The notes under the pieces are model-generated. The model worked only from the letters and a program-made list of their open reading frames with translations. It did no database searches and was not told where the DNA came from. Shown in pieces: positions 10,892 through 19,979 of a DNA stretch of 64,000 bases (position 1 is the first letter of the stretch; each line of letters begins with the position of its first letter). A program made the translations under genes and the position numbers. Source of the stretch: Tieghemiomyces parasiticus (taxonomy: Eukaryota > Kickxellomycota > Dimargaritomycetes > Dimargaritales > Dimargaritaceae); assembly GCA_027575765.1 (NCBI GenBank), contig JANBPT010000156.1, positions 1 to 64,000 on the forward strand, read 5' to 3'.

Positions 10892-13048
10892 CTACTGGAT
10901 ACCGAGAGCAGCATGGGCCTCGGTGACGCACTGCTGCAGCCGAATGGGATCCTTAAGGGCGTAGGCCAGGAAACGCACGTCGGTTTTGTTGTCCAGGAGC
11001 CACACGGTAACCTTAGTGGCCTCCTTGACACCCAGGCCCTTCACCAGCGGGAACAGCTTGGACCCCAGCTTCTGCTTGCGCTCGTTGCCCGACTTTTCGA
11101 ACAACTGGGTGATCAGGGCCTCGATCTCCAGGTCCTGGGTTTCAGTGCCGACCGATGCCGTCGCGGTCGAGTTCGCAGTAGGTTCCGGGGCTGCAGGCTT
11201 TGCCGGGGTGCTGGGCTGCGATGACTTTACCACCTCTTGCACGTCCAACGTTGCCGTTTCCTTCGTCATTTCCACCGTCTTGTCTAGGGGGGTCTTTGGA
11301 GGGGACGTGGCCGTGACAGGGGCAACAGAGGTCCCGCGCCCCATTTCGTCTGCAGCTTTGCCCTCAGGCTTACTGGTACTCTTACGCCGGGGCTTATTAC
11401 CAGACTTGCGATTGTTCATGGCGATGCGGGCCCGGGCCTCCTTGATCTTGAACTCAAGGTGCTTCTTCTCTTCGAGCATCCGGAGAACGTCGTCCATTTC
11501 GGCCCCAGCCAAATGCTCCACCACCGCGGGCGCGTCGTGGAGGGAGATGGCCGGGTTGATACTCATGGCGGTGGTCAGCTTGGTCTCGAGGAGTTGGCGT
11601 CGCGCTGTCGGAGTAAGGCTGTCCAGGTGGGCCCGGTCGATTTGAGGGTCACGGGGCAAGTTAGCAGGCGGCAGGGGAGGGTTAGAGGTCTTACGTGGGC
11701 CCGCACGGGTCGGCGTGGAGGCGGTCATGTTGGTGGTGACATCCCCGAGAGCAGAGATGGGGGACTGGCCGTGCGACGGGGAGGGCGGGGAGAAGGCCGA
11801 CGGGTCCGGTCCAGCCGCGGCCTTCGAAGTGGGGGTGGCGGCTTTGGGCGTGGTCGGGATGGACGTTGCCGCGGGGGCCAGAGATGAATCGTACGGGAGC
11901 AGAGCTAGCTTACGGCCCATGAGTTCCTGGCCCTGGAGGCCGGCGATGGCCTTGGTGACGTCTTCCGGATTGGCAAAAATCACAACACCCGAACCCTTGG
12001 ATGTCTTGGTCGTCTCATCAATGGTAACCTTGGCCGAGTAAATGTACCCGTAGGGCTTAAAAGTTTGGAACAGATCCTGGTGGGAGACGTGATAGTGCAG
12101 GCCCTTGACGAAGAGCTTGCAGGTGTCGGGCTGGCGATTCGCAGCTGCCGCCGGGGTGCCGATTGGCGTGGGCACGCGGGATTGCGGCTTTCGTTTGTCG
12201 CCAGGTGTGGGCGTGAGGGCCGGTAGCGGGGAAATCCCAAGACTCGGGGTGGCCGGGGACCGGGGCGATTTGACGGCCGGGCTAATACTACCGGTGGCAC
12301 GGTTTAGGTTGAGTTCGTCGCCTAAGCTAAGGCGGCCGCGGCTCGGGACGCGCGGGTTGGCTTGCGGGGTCAGCTTCCGATCCTTGGGCAAAAAGGGCCC
12401 TACCGAGATGGTCTGGTTCAGAAGTTCGGTACAGTTGAGCTCCGCGATGGCACGGTCGCCGTCTCTAGGGTCAACGAACTGCACCACGGCGAATCCGCGG
12501 CAGGCGCCCTGGTCAGTGAGCCCGACCTTGCAAGTGAAAAGTGGACCTATCGGACGGAATACCCGGAACAACTCGGCATCGGTGGTGGTCTCGGGCAGGC
12601 TCCGAACCATCAGTTTGGGCTGGCGGAGCTCGCAGCCTTTACCGTAGGGATCGACTTCCTCAGTGGGGGACAGGTACAGCAGGCTGTCGGCCAGGGCCCG
12701 CACGGGGGTACCGTGCAGAGAGGCAAACACCAGCTCAGCCTCGTCCACGGTGGCAAAGTCCACTTGGCCCCGACTCAGGTTGGCTGAACTGTCCAGCGAT
12801 ATCTGTATTCCGGTGGCCCGGTGTTCTTTAAACACCTGCTGTACCTCCTGGAGGGTTACCGAGGCCGGAAGTCCGGCGAAGAACAGGCGAGGCACGGTGA
12901 GCGGTAGACCCCGCGCCAAGGCGTCGGGAGACTCCCCGCGGGGTTGAAGTCCCAGGCTGCCAATGTCATTGGCCAAGACCTCGTCCGTCTTACGACCACC
13001 GGGCTGGCCCGAGACTTTGCGGTTGGTGGGTTTTCCCTTGGCGAGCAT
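10892..13048 (-). CDS. Rrm4-like RNA-binding protein: three RRMs and two MLLE-type modules
   Basis: Predicted 718-aa protein, ATG at 13048-13046, single exon. RRM1 is about residues 52-127 (RLFFAGLP), RRM2 about 144-217 (KLMVRSLP; RGFAVVQF as RNP1) and RRM3 about 310-387 (KLFVKGLHY; KGSGVVIF). RRM1 and RRM2 are close together; RRM3 follows a Ser/Pro-rich linker of roughly 95 residues. Residues about 476-545 and 652-718 each resemble the MLLE (PABC) fold: the first has VVEHLAGAEMDDVLRMLEEK, the second LGSKLFPLVKGLGVKEATKV followed by WLLDN. Canonical Pab1 has four RRMs and one MLLE, so this is not ordinary Pab1. The RRM spacing plus repeated C-terminal MLLEs matches Ustilago Rrm4, which carries mRNA on endosomes through MLLE-PAM2-like contacts. 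By inference this protein may do the same. The number of MLLEs (two rather than three) differs, and orthology needs a tree. Confidence 0.8.
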   Translation of the reverse strand: MLAKGKPTNRKVSGQPGGRKTDEVLANDIGSLGLQPRGESPDALARGLPLTVPRLFFAGLPASVTLQEVQQVFKEHRATGIQISLDSSANLSRGQVDFATVDEAELVFASLHGTPVRALADSLLYLSPTEEVDPYGKGCELRQPKLMVRSLPETTTDAELFRVFRPIGPLFTCKVGLTDQGACRGFAVVQFVDPRDGDRAIAELNCTELLNQTISVGPFLPKDRKLTPQANPRVPSRGRLSLGDELNLNRATGSISPAVKSPRSPATPSLGISPLPALTPTPGDKRKPQSRVPTPIGTPAAAANRQPDTCKLFVKGLHYHVSHQDLFQTFKPYGYIYSAKVTIDETTKTSKGSGVVIFANPEDVTKAIAGLQGQELMGRKLALLPYDSSLAPAATSIPTTPKAATPTSKAAAGPDPSAFSPPSPSHGQSPISALGDVTTNMTASTPTRAGPRKTSNPPLPPANLPRDPQIDRAHLDSLTPTARRQLLETKLTTAMSINPAISLHDAPAVVEHLAGAEMDDVLRMLEEKKHLEFKIKEARARIAMNNRKSGNKPRRKSTSKPEGKAADEMGRGTSVAPVTATSPPKTPLDKTVEMTKETATLDVQEVVKSSQPSTPAKPAAPEPTANSTATASVGTETQDLEIEALITQLFEKSGNERKQKLGSKLFPLVKGLGVKEATKVTVWLLDNKTDVRFLAYALKDPIRLQQCVTEAHAALGIQ

Positions 13049-14807
13049 CTCGGTACGCGGCGGCAGATGGAGGAGGCGGTGAGGCGGAGAATGAATACTG
13101 CGGAGCCCTCGTGGTCGGGCGAAGAAAAGTCAAGCGGCGACGAAAAAGGCGAGGCCTATTAGCAGACAGTGCAAAGGTGTAGAGACGAGTATGCGGGGTC
13201 TAGGGAATATGGCGATGACCTTACCAGAGTCAAATGGGTAAGGGAAAGCGGGCTATAGAGGGGCGGGGGAGGCTTCTCCACCACAAGGCTTGTTGGGCCA
13301 ATTTAGGCCCCCAGGCCTTGAAGGCTGGGACGGCCATAATCCAAAGTGGGGAGTTGATATGCTTGACATTGAGGGATGAGGTATCCCACAGTATGGTGCG
13401 GCAGCGGGCGGAGTGGGAATTTCATCGTACGGTAGCAGGTGTGCCTGTATACGGCCTTCATTCTGTCTCCAGGGTTGCACCGACGCCCCTACCACAGGAC
13501 CAATCATTGTCCAGGATGGGGGCGGACGGTGGGGAGGACCTGGGGTAACGCAGGTAGTGGTCTGGACGGAAAAAAAAGACATGGGCCAATATAGATTAAC
13601 GCTTGCCCTTCTTTGCGGCTCCATCACGTATGAGACGCGGATGTGCTGGGAGAGTGCTAAACCGGTGCGGATATGAATTCAGCACTATGGCAAGCGTATT
13701 AACCGACAGCGAAGCGAAAATGATTTAGAGCCGGAGAAAAGGTCCGTGTAATTGTGAACCGAGAAGGTGCAGGATGCTGATCATTTTAACCTCACCTGGG
13801 TCATTTTTAGCTTCTACCACCTCAAATGCTTAAAAGGGATAAGAGTACAATCGCCCTCGATCACAGCTGTCAGGGAAATCATCCTCATCGAGCGATCGAA
13901 GTCATTTTACTAAAACAGTGGCGCGCGGGCCTTCTGGATAACCTTACGATTCCCACTATGCGCAATGTTAACCTCAAGTCACCCTAGCGTACCGAATACG
14001 TAAGGTCTATCCACCCAATATCCCACTACATCTAATTGTATGAGAACGGCATTCCTTGTGAACCGGATTTTTCACGGTTTCTGGGGATTCCTATTAAGTC
14101 AAGAGCCAACTAACCGTCATTGGTATGCTCTGTCATGAAAATTGTCAAAGTGATGATAATCTAACCACTCTGACCGTCAGCGTCATTTGCGGCACTCGAA
14201 TAGTCGCCAGCTACAACCCGAACCGCTGCTTAGGACCGGGGCACGGCGGCCAGGTTCGGTAAGCCTCGTGTAACCTTGACGGTCGAGCCCCTTAATAGGA
14301 GCCATGCTTTCGTCGCTAGGCAGCCTATTGGGCCGTAGAGCTGAACCGATGTACATCTGTCGGCCTATACCTTATATTGAGACACACACACATATATATA
14401 GTACCGCGCCTTGCCCTGGCGAACCTACAACTCAGTCTGTTATCCGCTCCATTGTGTCTACAAGCCTCACTTACCTATAATCAAGCAATTACCTCCTGCC
14501 TGTTGCGTCTTCTTATCCAGCACGTCGTTTTTACTCAACGCTCATCATACGTTACATCTAATATGGACCTTTCATCCTCACGAGTGCATACCTCGTTGGT
14601 CCTTCTAAAGGCCGACTAAAGTACATTATGTCTCGCACCGGCGTCTGATCGTGTCCCCTCAGTTCCAAGTCTGCACCCCCAGCAAACCACTAAAAGTGAA
14701 CTATCATTCTCTGAAACGAAAACCTATCCGTACTTGTCTGGCATTTACTTCTAACGTCTCCTCAATGAAACGAATCAACCATTCTTAAAGAGCCCATGCC
14801 CAAGAGC
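13049..14807. other. Intergenic region upstream of the RRM/MLLE gene
   Basis: The first part is the 5' flank of the minus-strand RRM/MLLE gene. A TATA-rich stretch (cacacacacatatatata) lies at about 14384-14400, roughly 400 bp before the decayed family copy at 14.8 kb. It could be the remains of that copy's promoter. No credible gene was found. Confidence 0.45.
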
Positions 14808-14968
14808 CAACCCTTTATCTTCGGCTTTGGCTAGCAGAACCGTGGCTGGTGTCACGTCCATGTACTTTGCAAATATGTTAGAGCTCTGTTAGACCGACGA
14901 CATCAGCGCCTGTTTATCATCGTCTACACCATGCGAATGGTTACTGCCGTTGAAATGCTCAGAGCTAC
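14808..14968 (+). pseudogene. Decayed copy of the tandem small-protein family (C-terminal half)
   Basis: In the frame starting at about 14808 the translation reads FIFGFG, stop, QNRGWCHVHV, and then continues without another stop to LFIIVYTMRMVTAVEM. In copy 3 of the family the matching segments are FRFLFDGQ..GWCHTYT and GFIILSIMRMVDAIE, in the same order. The core between them (ECHRID...IALF...DLYVDHTWP) is mostly deleted. One in-frame TAG precedes the QNRGWCH segment. An ATG at 14931 opens a 63-codon frame, but only its first dozen residues match the family. The combination of an internal deletion and a stop marks this as a relic most like copy 3. Confidence 0.6.
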
Positions 14969-15386
14969 CATCGACCGGAGAGATTACTCTACAAACGGCA
15001 CCATGTCTCCCGTATCAATTGGACTAGATAAGCGTGATATTCCTGTATATAGGATTGCAAGCAAGTACGCTTATGCCAAGAAAGCTAAAGCCCTAGTTGA
15101 GAACCCACCTACTCTTAGGTAGTGAGGTTAGAAAGTCGGGTGTCGACTGGAGTCCAGTGACCACTTGAGGCCTATAGCGTTCCCACCACAGTGAGGTCAG
15201 GATATAGTGCATCCGTGATGGATTTTACACAGACGGTGCGGAGTACCATGGTATCTCAATCACCCGTTAATCCCCAGCGCCAAGACCAACCACCAACCGC
15301 AGAGTGGGTCTGGGCGACACGATTCTTGTCACTCCGTCTGACGTTAGGCCTCAATAAAAGTTCTACCCTCCCCCTATTGCTCGAAA

Positions 15387-15464
15387 ATGCCTCATTACTC
15401 TGCTAACTCCTCTTTTTCTTTTTGGCCACAAACTGCATACCTTTTTACGACCCGTTCCGGATAA
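15387..15464 (+). promoter_or_regulatory. Upstream ORF (25 codons) in the leader of family copy 1
   Basis: A short ATG-to-TAA frame lies 5' of copy 1. The leader of copy 2 has a frame of identical length at 17991-18068 with the same ATG context and stop. Six of the 25 residues differ between the two, so the peptide does not look constrained; position rather than sequence may matter. It could reduce translation of the main frame if the transcript starts upstream of it, but the transcription start is unknown. Confidence 0.4.
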
Positions 15465-15617
15465 CAGGACCGGTCACTTTACTTGACAAAGTCTAGCACG
15501 CGTAAGTTGACGGCTTACGAAACGGTGAACATCGATTCCCAGCGCCATAGTATGCTAGGTCGAAGACAGTAGTTAACTAACCGTCGCCTCAAGTCATCTG
15601 CCGTAGTATCTTGTTCA
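15424..15617 (+). repeat. Duplicated 5' leader block, copy A (partner 18028-18221)
   Basis: These 194 bases align without gaps to 18028-18221 with six differences counted by eye. Weaker similarity extends left to about 15361 and 17970. The block sits directly before family copies 1 and 2, whose coding regions have diverged much more. It contains the end of the upstream ORF, an ACGCGT hexamer, a small dyad (CGTAAG...CTTACG at 15501-15519), and the probable leader intron. Confidence 0.9.
15502..15606 (+). other. Probable 5'-leader intron of family copy 1
   Basis: A consensus donor GTAAGT begins at 15502, a branch-site-like CTAAC lies at 15577-15581, and TAG ends at 15606, a typical fungal layout (105 nt, branch to acceptor about 25 nt). 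The same three signals occur with identical spacing in copy 2 (18106-18210). Splicing would not alter the protein that starts at 15626. No transcript evidence is available. Confidence 0.45.
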
Positions 15618-15625
15618 ACCATCCA

Positions 15626-16252
15626 ATGCAGAAGTGCTCCAAGGCAAACCCCAGCGAGGCGGCGGGAGATAATAATGGTCTGCCAACATCGCCTGCCCCT
15701 CCGGACGTACCCGCAGTACATTACGTCTACTACACGCCAGCTGTACTCTCGAGTAAGATCTACGTTGGCCACGACAAGGACTCGCCCGAATACGTCATGA
15801 GTCGTCCGGGGCTCCTTAAACCGTATCAACTTGAAAGGTGTAATTCCGACGGTAGCACCCCCGAAGACTCACCAGTCATTTGGCGCAAGATATACAAAGC
15901 GCTCTCCTTCCACCTTCTCTTTGAGAGGCCGACCGATGGCACAAAGGTGGCTCTACACGACGGCCCAGCCTTCACCCGTTGGAAATTTAATTTTGTTTAC
16001 GTCTGCCAACCCTACGCCTGGTGTCGCGTGGGCCTCTCTACTAACAAGTACGAGTGCTTTCGTGTTGACAAGGACATGAAACCCGTCGGCCCACGGGTTG
16101 CCTTGTTTATACGTAAGACTTTCTCCCATGTTCGGGCCACGCTCGATCTCCATATGGACGCAACATGGCCGGACGGCTTGAAAGAATTTATCGTGCTTTC
16201 AACCTTGATGATGGTTAGAGAAATTGAAGCACGGGAGAAAAGAATTGTCTAA
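15626..16252 (+). CDS. Tandem family copy 1, possible tubby/LOR-like fold
   Basis: Predicted 208-aa protein from the ATG at 15626; the frame is open to a TTG at 15611, but ATG is the natural start. The family core runs from HYVYYTP to the end. Shared landmarks are KIYVGHDKDSPEYVMSRPG, YQLERC, a W plus aromatic segment (RWKFNF), QPYAWCR, YECFRVDKDMKPVGPRVALF, and a final LDLHMDATWPDGLKEF helix-like segment. No signal peptide or membrane segment is evident. I do not recognise the family by name. The order (paired aromatic strands, a W followed by a basic stretch, Cys/Arg strand, VAxF strand, hydrophobic C-terminal helix) recalls tubby C-terminal/LURP-one-related domains. That is inference from pattern, not a match. 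Four intact relatives follow on the same strand. Confidence 0.75.
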   Translation: MQKCSKANPSEAAGDNNGLPTSPAPPDVPAVHYVYYTPAVLSSKIYVGHDKDSPEYVMSRPGLLKPYQLERCNSDGSTPEDSPVIWRKIYKALSFHLLFERPTDGTKVALHDGPAFTRWKFNFVYVCQPYAWCRVGLSTNKYECFRVDKDMKPVGPRVALFIRKTFSHVRATLDLHMDATWPDGLKEFIVLSTLMMVREIEAREKRIV

Positions 16253-17237
16253 CCTGTCTGGTTTAGGAGTTGTGAAATGAAACTGTTGAATGAAATATAT
16301 TTAGTATTATTGACAGAAGATATACAATAAGTGAATTGGTACATTGTGTATATGTTTACCATATTATCTCTTAAACATTTATATTGAGAGTGTGACTGCG
16401 GTGGCCGAAATATCAACATTAGCAACCGGCATTTACTGCCCCGCACTGGAACTCTATTGATGACATAATCTGCCCAACTAGTATGGTACTGGCCGCAGTT
16501 CATCTGCACCCCTGTAATATAAAACTTGATTTTCTACACCATTGTAGTAACCAACAGCGCCTCCTCCAGCTACCTATGCTTCTCTGTACTCACCACACAG
16601 CCTTGAAGCCGATTAGGCTGAACTCAATCCCTTACCCCACCTCGAAAAATCCCAATCCCTCACCGAGGCCAATAGCATTATCCACCTTCTACATCATGGC
16701 TCAGGATATATTCCGTGCAAAGATATCCCTAATAAAGGTTACTGTTAGTTTCCCTTCTAATTTGGGCTCACCAATCACCTCACGGTTCCTACCGAACATA
16801 TTTGGTTTGACATAGTAAACAAATGTTGGACAGTGTGGTAAACTGTAGCCAGGGGTGATCGGCACAATTTAAAAATAAAATAACTCTGTCTCTATTGGGG
16901 CGTCCATTCGCCAGCCCATATAGCCGAATGTTTCGTGTAGACGTATTGCTGAGGCCTTTTCCATGGTATAGTTATTGGTCGAAGGCGTGCGATTAAAGGG
17001 TGGATCCGCTACGCGACGAGTTTCAGGGTAAAAAAGAATCGGTGGTATTGTTATTACGGGTTGTCTCGTATTTATGATGAATAGGGGTAAGGACGATTAA
17101 ACTAGCAAGAATGTAGATGAATCCGCGGTCGGAGCGATACTGGCCGAGTTGCTTGGTCAGCGATAACGGTCTGGGGTGTGGAGTGATCGGCGGTTGCCAC
17201 AAGTTGCCTCTTGGTTACCACAGAGAGATAAAAATTT
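16253..17237. other. Intergenic region after family copy 1
   Basis: AT-rich sequence without a credible gene. A short frame near 16483-16815 has no recognisable motif. The 401-bp dispersed repeat follows at 17238. Confidence 0.45.
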
Positions 17238-17638
17238 TAACACAATAGCCAGATCCTGCTTGTGCAATGAGACTCTGCTCCACCTAGACTAGCTCCTAGC
17301 CAATTGCAACAAGTAATTAGGAGGGGGGGTTGTTTCAGACTGGCAGCAATGTGCAGTATTGCGCCACAACCGTGTAATTGGGGCGAGACACTGGCTTTGT
17401 TTGGAAGATTCGGCAAACGGAAAGGTTCCATCCGAGAAGAGGAGGAGGGGGGGGACGAGTCGCACCGAAGCCGCAATTGCTGATGATCTGGTACCGACAA
17501 GAGGATTGTCCAAGGAACTTGCCCTAACCCTAGCTTGGCAGCACTGTACGGTCTCACTCCTGGGACCTGCCAGTACCAACCGACCTTCTCTTAGGCACAT
17601 CGGGCTGCGACTGCTAGGCGTGGACGAGCCCCTGTTAC
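17238..17638 (+). repeat. Dispersed 401-bp repeat, copy 1
   Basis: It aligns end to end with 29277-29677. By eye there are about ten substitutions, nine of them transitions, and two compensating single-base differences in G runs. Weaker similarity continues for roughly 25 bases past the right end. Because the G-run lengths differ, the middle reading frames of the two copies are not shared, which argues against a coding function. No terminal inverted repeats, target-site duplication or tRNA-like promoter could be identified. Orientation is the same in both copies. Confidence 0.92.
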
Positions 17639-17990
17639 TCGTACTAGCTATTGATGGCTTCTATTACCCGTACGACTATTGTATTGGTTAGACTCGGCAT
17701 GTAATAGAGAAAGACCCGGGAGCTAACCCTGCCGGATATGGCCAGAAGGAGAATACAAGTCAAAAGGTAATGGGAGAATGGCAGATCCCCACGCAGTAAG
17801 AGGATAAGCGGGAGGGGGAAGTAAGAAGTGAGGGTGGGTGAGTCCTCAGCAAAAATAATAATTTAGCGGAAGGCCCTATATGGTAGATTGTCGTTCACAA
17901 AATAAAGGCAGAGTATCTCTTAACGGGGGACATTGCTCCACTGTGATTTTGACCTCTATATAGGCTCGGTTCTCCCCTTTCTGCTTGAAA
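17639..17990. other. Spacer before family copy 2, with a TATA-like box
   Basis: Non-coding sequence between the dispersed repeat and the duplicated leader. CTATATAGG at about 17957-17965 is a plausible TATA element for copy 2, lying just before the upstream ORF. The equivalent position before copy 1 reads CAATAAAAG. Confidence 0.4.
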
Positions 17991-18068
17991 ATGCCTCATT
18001 ACTTTGCCAGTGCCTCTTTTTATTCTTGGCCACAAACTGCATACCTTTTTACGACCCATTCCGGATAA
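17991..18068 (+). promoter_or_regulatory. Upstream ORF (25 codons) in the leader of family copy 2
   Basis: Counterpart of 15387-15464, with the same length, start and TAA stop, and six amino-acid differences. It lies about 195 bases before the main ATG, or about 90 if the probable leader intron is removed. Confidence 0.4.
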
Positions 18069-18221
18069 CAGGGCCGGTCACTTTACTTCACAAAGTCTAG
18101 CACGCGTAAGTTGACGGCTTACGAAACGGTGAACATCGATTCCCAGCGCCATAGTATGCTAGGTCGAAAACAGTAGTTAACTAACCGTCGCCTCAAGTCA
18201 TCTGCCGTAGTACCTCGTTCA
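18028..18221 (+). repeat. Duplicated 5' leader block, copy B (partner 15424-15617)
   Basis: A gap-free match to the leader of copy 1 with six differences in 194 bases. The ACGCGT hexamer, the dyad (18105-18123) and the probable splice signals are all unchanged. Similarity stops shortly before the start codons: the ATG used in copy 1 is absent here and copy 2 begins further down. Confidence 0.9.
18106..18210 (+). other. Probable 5'-leader intron of family copy 2
   Basis: GTAAGT at 18106, CTAAC at 18181-18185 and TAG ending at 18210 repeat the layout of copy 1. Only one base differs between the two 105-nt candidates, which is unusually little for intron sequence next to diverged coding regions. 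Confidence 0.45.
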
Positions 18222-18262
18222 CCCTCCCAGTCCAGATTTTCCTCAAGTTAGACACCAATGCG

Positions 18263-18844
18263 ATGGAAGGTGGTAACAGGTCACATTCAACGCCAGTCCC
18301 GCTGGACATCCCCGCAGTACAGTACGTCTACCACAGACCGAACGCGTTCGTGAGCAAGGTCTACATTGGCCACGACAAGGACTCGCCCGAATTCCTCATG
18401 AGTCGTCCGGGGCTCCTTAAACCGTATCAACTTGAAAGATGTAATCCCGATGGCAGCGTACCGATAAACTCACCGATCGTTTGGCGCAAACTCTCCAAGG
18501 CGCTCTCCCTCAACCTTCACTTTGAGAGACTAGCTGATGACACCAAGGTGGTTCTGCGTGATGGCCCGACCTTTTCCCGTTGGCTGTTTAACTTTATTTA
18601 CGACTGCCAGCACTTCGCCTGGTGTCGTAAGAGCCTCCATAAGAAAAGGTACGAGTGCTTTCGTGTTGATAAGGACATGAAGCCCGTCGGCCCTCGGGTT
18701 GCCTTTCTTCAACGCACGCTTTACTCGTTCATTGAGGCCACGTTTGATTTACATATGGACCAAACGTGGCCTGTAGGCTTGAAAGAATTCATGCTAATGT
18801 CGACCATGGTGATGGTAAAAGAATGTGAAGGGCGTGATGGTTAG
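18263..18844 (+). CDS. Tandem family copy 2
   Basis: Predicted 193-aa protein, ATG at 18263, stop TAG. It is the closest relative of copy 1: it keeps GHDKDSPEFLMSRPGLLKPY, YECFRVDKDMKPVGPRVAF and DLHMDQTWPVGLKEF, but differs in the N-terminal 20 residues and through the middle strands. No signal peptide, membrane segment or Cys-rich pattern is seen. An ATG at 18258 is out of frame. The probable leader intron and upstream ORF precede it. Function is unknown; the possible tubby/LOR-type fold is the same inference as for copy 1. Confidence 0.75.
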   Translation: MEGGNRSHSTPVPLDIPAVQYVYHRPNAFVSKVYIGHDKDSPEFLMSRPGLLKPYQLERCNPDGSVPINSPIVWRKLSKALSLNLHFERLADDTKVVLRDGPTFSRWLFNFIYDCQHFAWCRKSLHKKRYECFRVDKDMKPVGPRVAFLQRTLYSFIEATFDLHMDQTWPVGLKEFMLMSTMVMVKECEGRDG

Positions 18845-19979
18845 CCAAAGAGGACCCAAGTCAGAGGATCGGCGATTTACTCAGGAGCAGAAATTTAGCC
18901 GAGCAGATCATGCTGAGTCAGCAGTTACTTTAGTTGAGCCTTCAAAGATACCATCCCAAGCCACCGTCAAGGCTTGACATAATCCCACGATTGACATGCC
19001 ACTTACTAGACGGTCGATGGCCACCACATAATTATACCAACAATGTAGCCATCTTATGCACGACGACAGCTGACCATTATGAATAAAGATCGACTAATCT
19101 TACAATCATCAACACCCTTGTCCTTAAATACCCATCAAGTCCCTCAACTCGCAGCTACCACAGCGAGAAAATGTCACAAGTGTCTATTTTTTGGAGCTTT
19201 GGGATGAAACAGTTGGACGAGACGCATTTCGTATTGTCGACAGGAGTAACATAACGAGTGAATTGATGCCTTGGGTTTATGTTAACCAGGTTATGTTTTA
19301 ATAATATCGATCAGAAGTGCGACCACATCCCAGCAAGTTGGATTGAAGATGATGGATTGAAGAGTAGACGCTTTTAAATGACGGAGGTCAACCACCAGGA
19401 GCCGTACTACCATTTGGCTTATTTTTATCGGCGGCTGTGGTGGATATGGACCTAGGGTGCCGGCAGCGGAGCCGGGAGGAGTGGATAGGCTTTATTGGGC
19501 AGGGAAATGGTCGTCGGAGCGGCGAGTGCTACACACTGTCGAGAAGCATCGGCGGGGTATAGTGGCTTTACGGGCAGGGATCTGTGAGGGTCAGAGGGCC
19601 CTCAGATTGGTTTAGAGTAGCCTCTTCGGCACGGGCCTGGGCTGGTAGTCGTTGGCTAGGGGGGCGTGTAGCCATGCAGTTGGGGTTGAGTTGAGCGCGC
19701 GAACATATAAGGAGTCTAGGGTATGGTGGTGCCAGGAATGCAGGTGGTTTATGAGCACCGCAGCGGGTCAGAATGTTCCACGGAGAAAGAGAGTAGAGAG
19801 TTTGAAGTCTTATGGGCAAGAGGTAATTTCCCACCGGTGCGGAGTGACACTGTCTCTTCTTTAGCTAACGTATCTGCGCCAAGACTTTCTGGAATTTCTC
19901 CGGAACCTCATGTAAGTAATGACCCCCCCCCCTGTGATTTCACCAGATATTCGTTTAGAAGGGTCGCTATATTCAGTCA
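18845..19979. other. Intergenic region after family copy 2
   Basis: No gene is supportable. Frames at about 19652-19979 are short and overlap on both strands. A run of ten C lies at 19923-19932. Confidence 0.4.
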
